A program made the position numbers and the translations under genes. From assembly GCF_009831235.1 (NCBI RefSeq), contig NZ_WUUL01000001.1:248001-312000 (forward strand): a stretch of DNA of 64,000 nucleotides, given 5' to 3'. Source of the stretch: Shimazuella alba. GTDB taxonomy: Bacteria; Bacillota; Bacilli; Thermoactinomycetales; Thermoactinomycetaceae. The notes beneath the pieces are model-generated. The model was given only the letters and a program-made list of their open reading frames with translations, searched no databases and was not told the origin of the DNA. Positions 36,359-44,747 of the stretch are shown here, one piece after another (position 1 is the stretch's first letter; each line of letters starts with the position of its first letter).

Positions 36359-36835
36359 TTAATCTGGAGTCTGCCCAAGTGCATACAGGGAAATAGGGAA
36401 TGTAAACGTATTTAGGTTTCCATCTGTTCGCACCATCTGATAGTGTTGATGCAAGATAGATGCTACCATTGCTGTTGTCGTTGATTTTCCTGCACTCCCA
36501 GTTATTCCAATTACTTTTGGATTCATCTGTTTCCAGTTCCACAAAGCCATTTTCCAATATGCAGCATAAGGATCTTTTGTACGAATTATGGCTACACTAG
36601 CCGGAACTCCTCTTGCACTCAAGTGGGTGGGGATAACAATAGCAATTGGTCGGACTTTTTGGATTGCAGCAAGCTGTTTTTCCCATTTGCTTTGTTTTGT
36701 ATATACATAAATTTGATGGGATTTTAACGCACGAAATTTCGCAAAGTTAACTTCATGGACAGGCAAGTTTGGTTTACCTGATAACAACCTACCACGCATA
36801 ATGCTTGCAGCTTTTCCGAGAGTAGTAGCTCTCAC
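36359..36835 (-). pseudogene. murF-like gene, 5' part, cut by the serine-integrase element
   Basis: The N-terminal Mur ligase domain: MRATTLGKAASIMRGRL, VNFAKFRALKSHQIYVYT, and the ATP loop VIGITGSAGKSTTTAMVAS (MurF usually GITGSNGKTTTK). It runs to LYALGQTPD and then TAA contributed by the element. Start GTG with GGGAGAAAG just upstream. With the 3' part (31102-32013) it would make about 460 residues, normal for MurF. The motif variants suggest a paralogue of the essential housekeeping MurF; otherwise the cell would not tolerate the split. Confidence 0.85.
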
Positions 36836-37005
36836 CTTTCTCCCTCCTATGCATCGCTCTTCCTCGTTATCTTATTCGGGTAAGAATAAAGAGGGGATGG
36901 GTATGTACCCAAATTGTTGAGAAAGTTTAACAATGCACAATGGAAAAGAATGCTGACAGATGGTAAGATAGATATCGGTTGTAGATGAAGAGAGGAGGAT
37001 TCTTG

Positions 37006-37857
37006 ATGAATGGATCCCAATTTTTTCAACTTTTTTTGTATGCAAGTAACTGGGATATAGTTTTAAATTTGGTTTTCATTGCAATTGCATTGGTATATAT
37101 CTTGTTAACAGGTCCATTGGTGAAATATATTCCTGGTGCTACGAAAGTCAAAGGAATTCACCGGCTTTCCTTTATTTTAGGACTTTTGTTTTTTTACTTT
37201 GCTGAAGGAAGTCCAATCAGTTTGTTATCTCACGAATTATTTAGCATGCACATGACGCAAATGACTATCATGTACATAGTTATGCCTCCGCTTTTATTAT
37301 TGGGGATACCAGGTTGGTTTGTTCGTCCTTTGTTTAAAATAAAATTATTTCGTGGTTTGCTAACCTTTTTTACAAGACCACTCATCATTTTGTTTGTTTT
37401 TAATGGACTTCTTTCTATATACCATGTACCTGCTGTATTTAATTTCATTATGGAAAGCCATTTGTATCATAATATCTCCCATACCATATTACTCCTTGCT
37501 GCTCTGTGTATGTGGTGGCCAGTTATTTGTCCGGTACAAGAATTGGATAAAGTGAAGCCATTGCATAAGTTAGGCTATATTTTTGCGAATGGTGTTTTAT
37601 TAACTCCTGCATGTGCTTTAATCATGTTTGCGGATGCCACTATTTACCCAATGTATAGCCAAGTATCTACCTTTTCCATCATGACGCCGCTCCAAGATCA
37701 GCAAACTGGTGGAGTTATTATGAAAATTACGCAAGAAGTCGTTTATATTACAGCAATTGCTCTTGTATTTTCTCGGTGGTTTAAAATTCAACGAGAACAA
37801 GATGAAAAAGAATTATTAGAATGGAAAAAAAGTCAGTTAGCGACAGATAAACCATAA
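37006..37857 (+). CDS. ctaG: Cytochrome c oxidase assembly factor CtaG
   Basis: A seven-helix membrane protein of the caa3_CtaG family (PF09678). Typical are LSHELFSMHMTQMTIMYIVMPPLLLLG (about 75-100) with conserved His residues, and NISHTILLLAALCMWWPV. In B. subtilis CtaG is needed for the CuA centre of cytochrome caa3. The ATG at 37006 follows AGAGGAGG; the frame from 36985 runs through that site. The next gene, a cytochrome c lipoprotein, starts 12 bases on. Confidence 0.88.
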   Translation: MNGSQFFQLFLYASNWDIVLNLVFIAIALVYILLTGPLVKYIPGATKVKGIHRLSFILGLLFFYFAEGSPISLLSHELFSMHMTQMTIMYIVMPPLLLLGIPGWFVRPLFKIKLFRGLLTFFTRPLIILFVFNGLLSIYHVPAVFNFIMESHLYHNISHTILLLAALCMWWPVICPVQELDKVKPLHKLGYIFANGVLLTPACALIMFADATIYPMYSQVSTFSIMTPLQDQQTGGVIMKITQEVVYITAIALVFSRWFKIQREQDEKELLEWKKSQLATDKP

Positions 37858-37869
37858 GGAGAGAAAGCT

Positions 37870-38202
37870 TTGAAAAAAAGATGGCTCATTATTCCCATTG
37901 CATCTCTGTTTCTAGTGCTTTCAGCATGTAACACATCGTCAAATAAATCAGGGGATCAACAGCAAAAGTCTAGTCCTCAGCTATCTGCGGAAGAAACTCT
38001 TTTCCAAAATCACTGTGCTACGTGTCATGGCGGAAATCTAGAAGGAGCATTCGGTCCAGCTTTGCAACAAACTGGAAAGAAATATTCCAAAGAACAGATC
38101 TTAGAAATTATAAAAAACGGAAAGGGAAGTATGCCTTCTCAATCATTTATCCCTGAAGCGGATCAAGAAAAATTAGCAACATGGCTCTCCGATAAAAAGT
38201 AG
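37870..38202 (+). CDS. Lipoprotein cytochrome c (c551 type)
   Basis: Signal peptide with lipobox LSAC (Cys 20), a Ser/Gln-rich linker, and one haem site CATCH (49-53) with the axial Met in GSMPSQ. This is the layout of membrane-tethered c551 (CccB) of Bacilli, which passes electrons to a terminal oxidase outside the membrane. The start is TTG with AAGGAGAG 7 bases upstream. Next to ctaG, in the same operon. Confidence 0.88.
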   Translation: MKKRWLIIPIASLFLVLSACNTSSNKSGDQQQKSSPQLSAEETLFQNHCATCHGGNLEGAFGPALQQTGKKYSKEQILEIIKNGKGSMPSQSFIPEADQEKLATWLSDKK

Positions 38203-38232
38203 ACACTAATCGTGTCTGCTTTTTATTTTTTC
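38194..38232 (+). terminator. Terminator of ctaG-cytochrome c
   Basis: AAAAAGTAGACAC and GTGTCTGCTTTTT pair, overlapping the stop codon, then T run. Confidence 0.75.
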
Positions 38233-38280
38233 ACCAATTAGGTATAGGTGAATACCCTATCCAATAGGGAGGGAAAATCG

Positions 38281-39015
38281 ATGAAAGGGCTTATCTTAGC
38301 TGGTGGAACTGGTTCTAGACTTTATCCACTAACGAAAATCACAAATAAACATTTACTACCAGTAGGACGATATCCAATGATTTATCATCCTATTTTCAAA
38401 TTAGTAGAAGCAGGTATTTGTGATATTTTAATTGTAACTGGGAAGGAACATATGGGAGATGTCGTTCGTTTGTTGGGTAGCGGGAAAGATTTTGGTGCGC
38501 GATTTACTTACCGGGTACAAGAAGAAGCAGGAGGTATTGCACAAGCACTTCATCTTGCCAAAGACTTTGTCGGAGAGGATTCCATGATAGTGTTATTAGG
38601 AGACAATATTTTTATGGATCCTATCCATTCGTATATAGAGAGCTATCAGGAGCAGAAAAATGGTGCGAAAATTCTGTTAAAAACAGTAGATGATCCTCAA
38701 CGTTTTGGTGTGGCGGAAGTAGATGGAAGTAAGATTATTTCTATTGAAGAAAAGCCACTCCGTCCCAAGAGCAATCATTGTGTAACCGGAATTTATTTTT
38801 ACGATCACACCGTTTTTTCTATTATCGAGAGACTTGCCCCTTCTACTCGAGGGGAATATGAGATTACAGATGTTAATAATCATTATATTAGCCAGCAGCA
38901 GCTGACTTATGATTTTCTTACAGGTTGGTGGACGGATGCTGGGACACCAGAAACGTGGTTAAAAGCGAATATGCTTTCTTTTGATGAGGAGGTTATATGG
39001 AAAAAATCCTTGTAA
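38281..39015 (+). CDS. rmlA: Glucose-1-phosphate thymidylyltransferase
   Basis: The nucleotidyltransferase signature LILAGGTGSRLYPLTKITNKHLLPV opens the protein. ILLGDNIF, EEKPLRPKSN and GWWTDAGTPETW follow in family order. It makes dTDP-glucose, the first step of dTDP-L-rhamnose synthesis. At 244 residues it is the short form, like B. subtilis SpsI. GGGAGGG lies 7 bases before the ATG. It starts a tightly coupled four-gene operon. Confidence 0.92.
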   Translation: MKGLILAGGTGSRLYPLTKITNKHLLPVGRYPMIYHPIFKLVEAGICDILIVTGKEHMGDVVRLLGSGKDFGARFTYRVQEEAGGIAQALHLAKDFVGEDSMIVLLGDNIFMDPIHSYIESYQEQKNGAKILLKTVDDPQRFGVAEVDGSKIISIEEKPLRPKSNHCVTGIYFYDHTVFSIIERLAPSTRGEYEITDVNNHYISQQQLTYDFLTGWWTDAGTPETWLKANMLSFDEEVIWKKSL

Positions 39016-39953
39016 CAGGCGGATCGGGGTTTATTGGGAGCCACTATTTGAAAAGATTGCTTCAGACGGATGAAATGTTTGAGGTGGTCAATGTAGATCT
39101 GTTAACCTACGCATCCAATCCTGCAAATACAAATTCTTTTGAAAAAGATAAGCGCTATGCTTTCCGTAAATTAGATATTGCAGATACATCTAGTATTATT
39201 TCTCTTTTTGAGAATCATCATTTTACACAAGTTGTCCATTTTGCTGCGGAGTCTCATGTGGATCGAAGTATCCAGAGTGCAGAACCTTTTATCCATACTA
39301 ATATAGCCGGCACTTACACGTTGCTTCAATCAGCGAGGAAGTTTCAAGTAAAACGGTTTATTCAGATTTCAACAGATGAAGTATATGGAAGCTTTCCAGT
39401 TGGCAGAGCAGAAGAAAATACTCCATTAAATCCGCAGAACCCCTACGCAGCTAGTAAAGCTTCCGCAGATTTATTATGTCAATCATTTGCCAATACGTAT
39501 GACTTTCCGGTTATTATTACGCGTTGTACGAATAATTATGGTCCCCATCAACATAGGGAAAAATTTATTCCAAGTATTATTACAGCATGCTTGCAAAATA
39601 AACCCGTTGCAATTTATGGTGACGGCTTACAAGAGCGTGACTGGCTGCACGTGGCGGATCATTGTGAAGCGATTGAACTAATTCGTAGAAAGGGAAAGCT
39701 GCAAGAAATCTACCATATTGGAGCAGAATGCACCATTTCCAACAGAGAAGTAGCAAATCGAGTCTTATCTTTGATGAAAAGGGATAAAGAGCAGATCACC
39801 TATGTAGCTGATCGACTAGGTCACGATGTTAGATATTCATTAAACACAGCCAAAATTCAAACTGAATTGGGATGGAAACCTAAGATTTCTTTCACCGATG
39901 GTATAGAAAAAGTGGTGGATTGGTACAAAAATCAATGGGAGAGCTGTTTGTGA
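38997..39953 (+). CDS. rmlB: dTDP-glucose 4,6-dehydratase
   Basis: Extended SDR with GGSGFIGSHYLK (residues 7-18) for NAD, HFAAESHVDRS, STDEVYGSF, and YAASKASADLL with the catalytic Tyr and Lys. It makes dTDP-4-keto-6-deoxyglucose. The first codons overlap the end of rmlA by 19 bases; GAGGAGG inside rmlA is the RBS. Order and length match SpsJ. Confidence 0.92.
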   Translation: MEKILVTGGSGFIGSHYLKRLLQTDEMFEVVNVDLLTYASNPANTNSFEKDKRYAFRKLDIADTSSIISLFENHHFTQVVHFAAESHVDRSIQSAEPFIHTNIAGTYTLLQSARKFQVKRFIQISTDEVYGSFPVGRAEENTPLNPQNPYAASKASADLLCQSFANTYDFPVIITRCTNNYGPHQHREKFIPSIITACLQNKPVAIYGDGLQERDWLHVADHCEAIELIRRKGKLQEIYHIGAECTISNREVANRVLSLMKRDKEQITYVADRLGHDVRYSLNTAKIQTELGWKPKISFTDGIEKVVDWYKNQWESCL

Positions 39954-40786
39954 AAATTGCGGTAAATGGGGCAGGAGGACAGTTAGGTAGAGATGTGGTC
40001 AAAGCTTGTTGGAAGTCTGGTCATTACGTGTATGCTTTTGATAAAAATAAATGGGATATTACACACCCAAGTCATTCGAAAAAGTGGCTGGAATACATAC
40101 AGCCACATGTGTTGATTCACTGTGCAGCTTATACCAAGGTAGATGAAGCTGAGAAAAACCCATCCCTATCTTATGCTATTAATGCTATAGCTTTGGAAGA
40201 GATTGCAAAAACTTGCAATAACCTATCGATCAAATTGATCTACATTAGTACGGATTATGTTTTTGATGGGGTAAAAAGTTCAGGATATGTGGAAGATGAT
40301 GAGACAAATCCATTAAATCAATATGGGAGAAGCAAGTTAGAAGGAGAGCAGAAGGTTGCGAAGTGGTGTCCAAATTCCCTCGTTTTACGCACATCCTGGC
40401 TTTTTGGTGTACATGGTCATAATTTTGTTCGTGCTATTCTCCAAAAAGCAAAGCAAAAAGAGCATTTACGTGTTGTAAGTGACCAGATTGGGTGTCCAAC
40501 TTTCACCAGACATCTTGCTTATAAAATCGTTTCCTTGTTAGAAACGGATGACCAAGGGATTAGACATACCGCTGGAAGTGGCTCTTGTTCCTGGTATCAA
40601 TTTGCTAAGGAGATTTGTGAGCTCTCATCTCTAGATGTTTCTATTCAGCCTATCTACACAAAAGATTTAGCTCTACCAGCAATCCGCCCAGCAAATAGTG
40701 TTCTTTTATCAACGAAAACTTCCCCTTTGCCATCCTGGCAATCAGGGTTAAAAGAGTATTTGAAATTGGTAGGTGAACCGAAATGA
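39950..40786 (+). CDS. rmlD: dTDP-4-dehydrorhamnose reductase
   Basis: GAGGQLGRDV binds NADPH; STDYVFDG and NQYGRSKLEGE hold the SDR active-site Tyr and Lys. It does the last step to dTDP-L-rhamnose. The GTG start at 39950 overlaps the rmlB stop (GTGA), and GGGAGAG lies 8 bases upstream. The longer frame from 39920 is less likely. Confidence 0.9.
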   Translation: MKIAVNGAGGQLGRDVVKACWKSGHYVYAFDKNKWDITHPSHSKKWLEYIQPHVLIHCAAYTKVDEAEKNPSLSYAINAIALEEIAKTCNNLSIKLIYISTDYVFDGVKSSGYVEDDETNPLNQYGRSKLEGEQKVAKWCPNSLVLRTSWLFGVHGHNFVRAILQKAKQKEHLRVVSDQIGCPTFTRHLAYKIVSLLETDDQGIRHTAGSGSCSWYQFAKEICELSSLDVSIQPIYTKDLALPAIRPANSVLLSTKTSPLPSWQSGLKEYLKLVGEPK

Positions 40787-41238
40787 TTGAGGGAGTAGTA
40801 TATAAAAAACTATTGAAACATCCAGATGACAGAGGATCATTTATGGAGATTCTTCGTGATGATGATGGATTACTTCGCAGGTTTGGGCAAGCTTCTTACT
40901 CGATGTCCTATCCCAATGTGATAAAAGCTTTTCATTATCACAAGAAGCAAGATGATATTTGGTTTTTCCCAAAAGGCAATGCCCAAGTTGTTTTACATGA
41001 TATGCGTGAAGGGTCTCCCACATATAAAGAAACACAAGTGTTTTATATGGGCGAAGAGAACCAATCCATTTTGCTGATACCAGTAGGAGTAGCACATGGG
41101 TACCGCGTACTAGGTCAAGAACCTGCGATCATCATCTATTTTACAACAGAATCTTATCAGGCTAGTGATCCAGATGAGTTTCGTATCTCTTACGACGATC
41201 CCGAGATAGGATTCAATTGGGAAACGAAGTTTAGATAA
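40783..41238 (+). CDS. rmlC: dTDP-4-dehydrorhamnose 3,5-epimerase-like cupin
   Basis: Cupin fold with DDRGSFMEILR (about 15-25), KAFHYHKKQDDIWFFPKG (about 48-65; His 52 and 54 region) and VAHGYRVLG. It overlaps rmlD by four bases (ATGA). At 151 residues it is shorter than housekeeping RmlC (about 180) and resembles SpsL. Gene order A-B-D-C equals spsIJKL, which points to rhamnose for the spore coat; this last step is inference. Confidence 0.85.
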   Translation: MIEGVVYKKLLKHPDDRGSFMEILRDDDGLLRRFGQASYSMSYPNVIKAFHYHKKQDDIWFFPKGNAQVVLHDMREGSPTYKETQVFYMGEENQSILLIPVGVAHGYRVLGQEPAIIIYFTTESYQASDPDEFRISYDDPEIGFNWETKFR

Positions 41239-41383
41239 ATTTATACAGATTTTCGTATGCTCTAGCAACTCGGTTGTCTAGAACAAAGATGAGGGTCATC
41301 CCATAGATGGCTCTTTTTGATTTAACATTTTTAGTGGATATAATCTATTAAGAGGTGTAGTGGGGATTTAGTTGTAAAATTGA
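41239..41383. other. Gap after the rml operon
   Basis: A weak hairpin (GAGGGTCATC / GATGGCTC then TTTTT, about 41290-41320) may end the operon. No gene seen. Confidence 0.4.
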
Positions 41384-41724
41384 TACCGAAACTGTTGCCC
41401 AAGTAGTTGGATTTTAGCCATTGGTTAATGTCTTTCATGTCTTCCTTGGTTTCAGAGCGAAAACCAAAAAGGAACGAATATTCGCTCGATGATTTTTTAT
41501 TGTCTGCCTTCCCATGAATATTCTTGAAAGGTTTCTGCTGGCAAATTCACTTGCTGAGCAATATATCTGAGCACCACTTTCAGAACATCTTCTGCACCCT
41601 TTGGAAACTGATGGTGATAATGAAAATATTTTAGCAAAACCGCAAAGCCTAACTGAGTCTGATGCGTCTTGAATTGGACTAATACCGTTCCCTCTCTAAC
41701 AGAGTGAATTGTTCGAAGCTCATG
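41384..41724 (-). pseudogene. N-terminal fragment of a third Tn3 transposase
   Basis: Minus-strand frames read MSFEQFTLLERERY, then after a shift THQTQLGFAVLLKYFHYHHQ and VVLRYIAQQVNLPAETFQEY. This matches the start of the TnpA at 22465 (RLGFAVLLKYFQQEAKFPSK) but is clearly diverged, so it comes from another element. Confidence 0.7.
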
Positions 41725-42115
41725 CTACTGTCAATGTTGTTTCAATCGTAATGTCAATCGTGTCGGTATTCACTTGTTTTAGTATAATGAGTGGTGATTT
41801 CCCAGGCAGTGAAAAAACTAAAAATACCTAAGTTTCCAACTCCATTTTAAAAAACGGAACTTACAATTATCATCTTTACAGATTCTCAATTGGATAAATA
41901 ATCTCCATTAATACGATTTGACCAGAAAACTTTAATCAGTAATCTAAGATTGCATGAAGATGTCCATTTGGCCTAAAAATCAAAAAGAGTCATCGATTGG
42001 ACGACTCTAATCTATAATACTTTCCTTATTATTGCGGTAATTTACATTATTTATCATAATTCCCTAAATTTTATATAGTAATCAATCTAGGAGGTTGTTT
42101 TTTAAGGAGTCTCTA
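41725..42115. other. Gap with a hairpin
   Basis: No gene. AGAGTC(A)TC and GA(C)GACTCT at about 41986-42008 may end the minus-strand gene at 42116. Confidence 0.4.
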
Positions 42116-42379
42116 TTAAAAGCTATTCACGCCGTAGGTAGCCGGGATCTTGATTTTAAGCTTTTGAAGTGCCGTGATAAACGCCTTGTGGTCATCAGGC
42201 ATATGACCCTCTAGCTCCTCGATTGCCCAGTCAATGTTGAGATTGACATCATCCCCGCCATTCTTCAGGCTTCTCTCAGCTGTATCCAGATACACATCTG
42301 CCTTTAGAGTGTAACTGTGATGATCCTTACGGATCTTCTTCAGTTCCTGGAGATGGTTATTGTATGGATTTTTCGCCAT
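42116..42379 (-). CDS. Orphan helical protein (87 aa)
   Basis: GGGAG lies 5 bases before the ATG. The protein is charged and helical: NNHLQELKKIRKDHHSYTLKA, DVYLDTAERSLKNGGDDVNL, NIDWAIEELEGHMPDDHKAF. No signal or membrane part. No family recognised. Codons are G/C-richer than the flanks. It is a lone gene with its own promoter. Confidence 0.6.
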   Translation of the reverse strand: MAKNPYNNHLQELKKIRKDHHSYTLKADVYLDTAERSLKNGGDDVNLNIDWAIEELEGHMPDDHKAFITALQKLKIKIPATYGVNSF

Positions 42380-42413
42380 TATAACTCCCTGTTAATCGGC
42401 ATAGTCTTTCTAT

Positions 42414-42442
42414 ACATTTATTAAAAAATATAGTAATGTCAA
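42414..42442 (-). promoter_or_regulatory. Possible SigA promoter of the 87-aa gene
   Basis: On the minus strand TTGACA is followed after 16 bases by TAAATG, about 40 bases before the RBS. Confidence 0.45.
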
Positions 42443-42718
42443 TACTTATTGGAGGGTAAATCACGAAAATCTATATACAAGGATGCGACAAGCAGTTTCG
42501 ATTACATTTTGATCCTGGTCAGCAGTTGAGTTTGTTTTGATCTGTCTGTTATCGTATTAAATCTGAATTTCTGATAAAATAGAAATGTTCCTATTCATTC
42601 AAAAAAGATTTTGGAGATAAATTGGCAGTTGGAACAACACATGTTGGTAGCCTTATGATGAATGGTAAGCGTTACGATTTCACTGTCATTGTAGGTCCGA
42701 AACTCAAAGGTAAGCGGA

Positions 42719-43038
42719 CGATTGCAATTGATCATTTAAACGAAATCGCCCGCCCTAATTTGTTAAGAATGATGTCTTGGCAAATTGAATTAGAGCACAG
42801 TTATTTCTTTAGCGTAGGAAAAAACTATAAATTTATTAATTGTTATCTACCTAAGAGAGGATTGGGAAACATTACTGTCAACTTATTCAGAGAATGGCTA
42901 TGACAACATGTGGCAGTCTTTATTTACTTGTTACGAATTATTTAGAAAATACTCTAAATCTGTAGCAGAAAGTCTTGGATATAAGTATCCAGATTATGAT
43001 GAGGTCATCACCAAATATACTGCAAATATTTATAATTA
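42719..43038 (+). pseudogene. Aminoglycoside 6-adenylyltransferase (AadK-like), C-terminal part
   Basis: AIDHLNEIARPNLLRMMSWQ and FSVGKNYKFINCYL match the middle of AadK-type enzymes. A frameshift near 42850 is followed by EDWETLLSTYSENGYDNMWQ, SLFTCYELFRKYSKSVAESL and YPDYDEVITKYTANIYN. The N-terminal nucleotidyltransferase half is missing; unrelated sequence (from a TTG at 42622) is joined in its place. Not functional. Confidence 0.7.
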
Positions 43039-43127
43039 ACCCATTGAAGTATATTCAAAGTTATCTATTACTGAAGTACAATTGGAATGATCAGTTCCAA
43101 TTTATATTAAAGTTTGGAGAATAGAAC

Positions 43128-44003
43128 ATGCATAAAATGTTGAAATATATTGAATGTATAAGCCATCTATATCCAGATTTGATTTTGTCAAAAATTGAAC
43201 CGATATCAACAGGACAAAACAATGATATTTTACTCATAAACTCTAACTTGATCTTTCGTTTTCCCAAATATAGGTCAGGCATCAAACAACTTAAAATCGA
43301 AGTCGAAAAGCTGGATATGATTAGAGAACGAGTCTCGTTATCGATTCCTAACCCAATCTATCGGAATATGCATCAGAACAAGGCAGAATGTGTTTTTATG
43401 GGTTATCCTAAAATAGAGGGAGAACCACTGACAGACCGTATTTTTAATGAAATTGACAAAATTAATATTTATTGGGAGTTGGCCAAACAACTAACCGATT
43501 TTCTCAAAGAACTCCATAGTATTCCAGTTGATGTGGAAAACAACCAAGAGATGGGGAAAATGATTTATACAGAATGGTCCGATCTTTATAAACAAATCAA
43601 AGAGAAGTTATTTCCATATATGAGTAAAAAAGGGATATATCGAACAGAAGAACATTTTAAAGAGTTTTTGGGAAATAAGGCTCATTTTGATATTCATCCT
43701 GTCTGGATTCATGGCGATTTTGGCACATCAAACATTTTGTATAACTCGAAGAGACAAAGGCTTAGTGGTATTATAGATTTCAGTTCTTTTGATCTAGGCG
43801 ATCCGGCAGTTGATTATGCAGCACTTCTAGCTTCCTATGGAAATCATTTTTTTCATATATTGCAAGATGTGGAGCCAGATGTCGCGTTATTTGTCGACCG
43901 GGTTCATTTTTATCATGGTACATTTGCACTTCAAGAAGCCCTATTTGGGTTAGAGAACAATGATCCTGAAGCATTTCGTAGCGGTATGGAAAGTTTCTGG
44001 TAA
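43128..44003 (+). CDS. Aminoglycoside phosphotransferase family kinase
   Basis: APH-type kinase: ISTGQNNDILLIN at the nucleotide lobe, Brenner motif HGDFGTSNIL (about 196-205) and metal site IIDFSSFDLGDPAVDYA (about 214-230). Family members phosphorylate aminoglycosides, macrolides or other small alcohols. GGAGAATAG precedes the ATG. It lies next to the AadK relic, so an antibiotic-modifying role is plausible but not shown. Confidence 0.8.
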   Translation: MHKMLKYIECISHLYPDLILSKIEPISTGQNNDILLINSNLIFRFPKYRSGIKQLKIEVEKLDMIRERVSLSIPNPIYRNMHQNKAECVFMGYPKIEGEPLTDRIFNEIDKINIYWELAKQLTDFLKELHSIPVDVENNQEMGKMIYTEWSDLYKQIKEKLFPYMSKKGIYRTEEHFKEFLGNKAHFDIHPVWIHGDFGTSNILYNSKRQRLSGIIDFSSFDLGDPAVDYAALLASYGNHFFHILQDVEPDVALFVDRVHFYHGTFALQEALFGLENNDPEAFRSGMESFW

Positions 44004-44074
44004 AAATCTTGAAATTTATAACAAAGGATCAAGATGAGTATGACCGGATGATTCATGATTTCCCCATATAAGCA

Positions 44075-44108
44075 AAAGACCGATTTTGGATTGGATCGGT
44101 CTCCTTTC
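44075..44108 (+). terminator. Terminator of the kinase gene
   Basis: AAGACCGAT and ATCGGTCT pair around a T/G-rich loop, then CCTTT. Confidence 0.6.
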
Positions 44109-44171
44109 TATTTAATGGTTAGATGATACCAAAATCGATGGATGCTCCTTTTGTCCCATCATGGAACGATT

Positions 44172-44342
44172 ATGACCAACAACACCAATCAGATCGAAAC
44201 GCCGAAGCCCTCCAACAATCAGGCTGGTGCAGGGACGCTTCTTCTGGAGCTCCCCCAGATACCGTGCCCTCTGATGGGCAGCTGCCTCTGTGGGGCGAGG
44301 CCTGGTGGCGACTGTGACGGTAATGGGACCGGATGCCCGTAA
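44172..44342 (+). CDS. GC-rich, Cys-rich small peptide (56 aa), possible RiPP-type precursor
   Basis: The N-terminal half (MTNNTNQIETPKPSNNQAGA) is polar and Cys-free; it is followed by GTLLLELPQI and a tail with Cys at 32, 38, 40, 48 and 55 (CPLMGSCLCGARPGGDCDGN, then GTGCP). This leader-plus-core layout is like a peptide natural-product precursor. G or C fills about two thirds of third codon positions, unlike the region. The RBS is weak. No modifying enzyme is nearby, so the role is open. Confidence 0.45.
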   Translation: MTNNTNQIETPKPSNNQAGAGTLLLELPQIPCPLMGSCLCGARPGGDCDGNGTGCP

Positions 44343-44365
44343 CCCCTTAGCTCCTTAACGGAGCA

Positions 44366-44415
44366 ATGACCGATTGGGTCTATCTTAGATGGATCCAATC
44401 GGTCACTCATTTTTA
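44366..44415 (+). terminator. Terminator of the Cys-rich peptide gene
   Basis: ATGACCGATTGG and CCAATCGGTCACTCAT form a long stem, followed by TTTTT. A small hairpin (GCTCC / GGAGC) lies just before it. Confidence 0.75.
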
Positions 44416-44423
44416 AAGAAAGA

Positions 44424-44492
44424 TACTAGTCCATCAGATAGATTCCATTATATGGTTTTGTCCCTCAGTCGTAAGTTGCTGGTTCTAGGCCT
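44424..44492 (+). repeat. Dispersed Tn3 left-end relic, copy 4
   Basis: CTAGTCCATCAGATAGATTC is the Tn3 left end (CTAGTCCGTCACATAGATTC at 22353) with few changes. CCCTCAGTCG and TTGCTGGTTCTA follow as in the other relics. An exact 27-bp match, on the other strand, is at 62641-62667. Confidence 0.6.
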
Positions 44493-44683
44493 AATAGGGC
44501 AAATTTGTCACTCTAGCTTATATTTGTATTTTTTATTGGTTCTTCTACTTTGCCTGATGAGGTTGCGGAAAGGGAACTACGCAGTTTGATACAAGACTAG
44601 AACAGTGTTTTTACCTATCGCTGTTCCTTTTTTTATGGCCGTTTTTGAAGTTACCTCGGATTACCTCCTTTTTATGAAAAATC
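44493..44683. other. Gap upstream of the SDR gene
   Basis: No gene seen. Confidence 0.4.
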
Positions 44684-44690
44684 ACTTGAT

Positions 44691-44711
44691 CTAGAGTTAA
44701 CTCAAGATAAT
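44691..44711 (+). promoter_or_regulatory. Probable MerR operator and promoter of the SDR-MerR operon
   Basis: CTAGAGTTAACTCAAG is a 16-bp dyad centred on GTTAAC. It overlaps the start of a GATAAT -10 box (44706-44711), as MerR-family operators lie inside promoter spacers. The MerR gene downstream would bind here and control its own operon. Confidence 0.5.
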
Positions 44712-44747
44712 ACACTAAAATACATCACAGAAAAGAGGTGCAGATAT

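Larger units (their letters stand above)
32012..36362. mobile_element. Serine-integrase element inserted in murF, with terpene-synthase cargo
   Basis: Boundaries come from the murF frame. The bases TCT at 32012-32014 and 36363-36365 are the shared core. Joining the outer flanks gives codons CCA-GAC-CAT-CAC (P-D-H-H) and a continuous MurF. The element is 4,351 bp. Joined inner flanks give GGACTTAA-TCT-TTTAAACG, an imperfect dyad as expected for an attachment site. The integrase gene ends 73 bases from one end. Cargo: a 51-aa ORF, an EthD-like gene and a terpene synthase. All its genes look intact. Confidence 0.8.

Noticed and set aside
42430-42540. Short stretch resembling a transposase start (KIYIQGCDKQFRLHFDPGQQ)
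   Set aside because: Too short and ambiguous to assign to an IS family.
44219-44410. Minus-strand frame of 63 aa opposite the Cys-rich peptide
   Set aside because: It runs through the terminator stem and has no RBS; the plus frame has better codon use.
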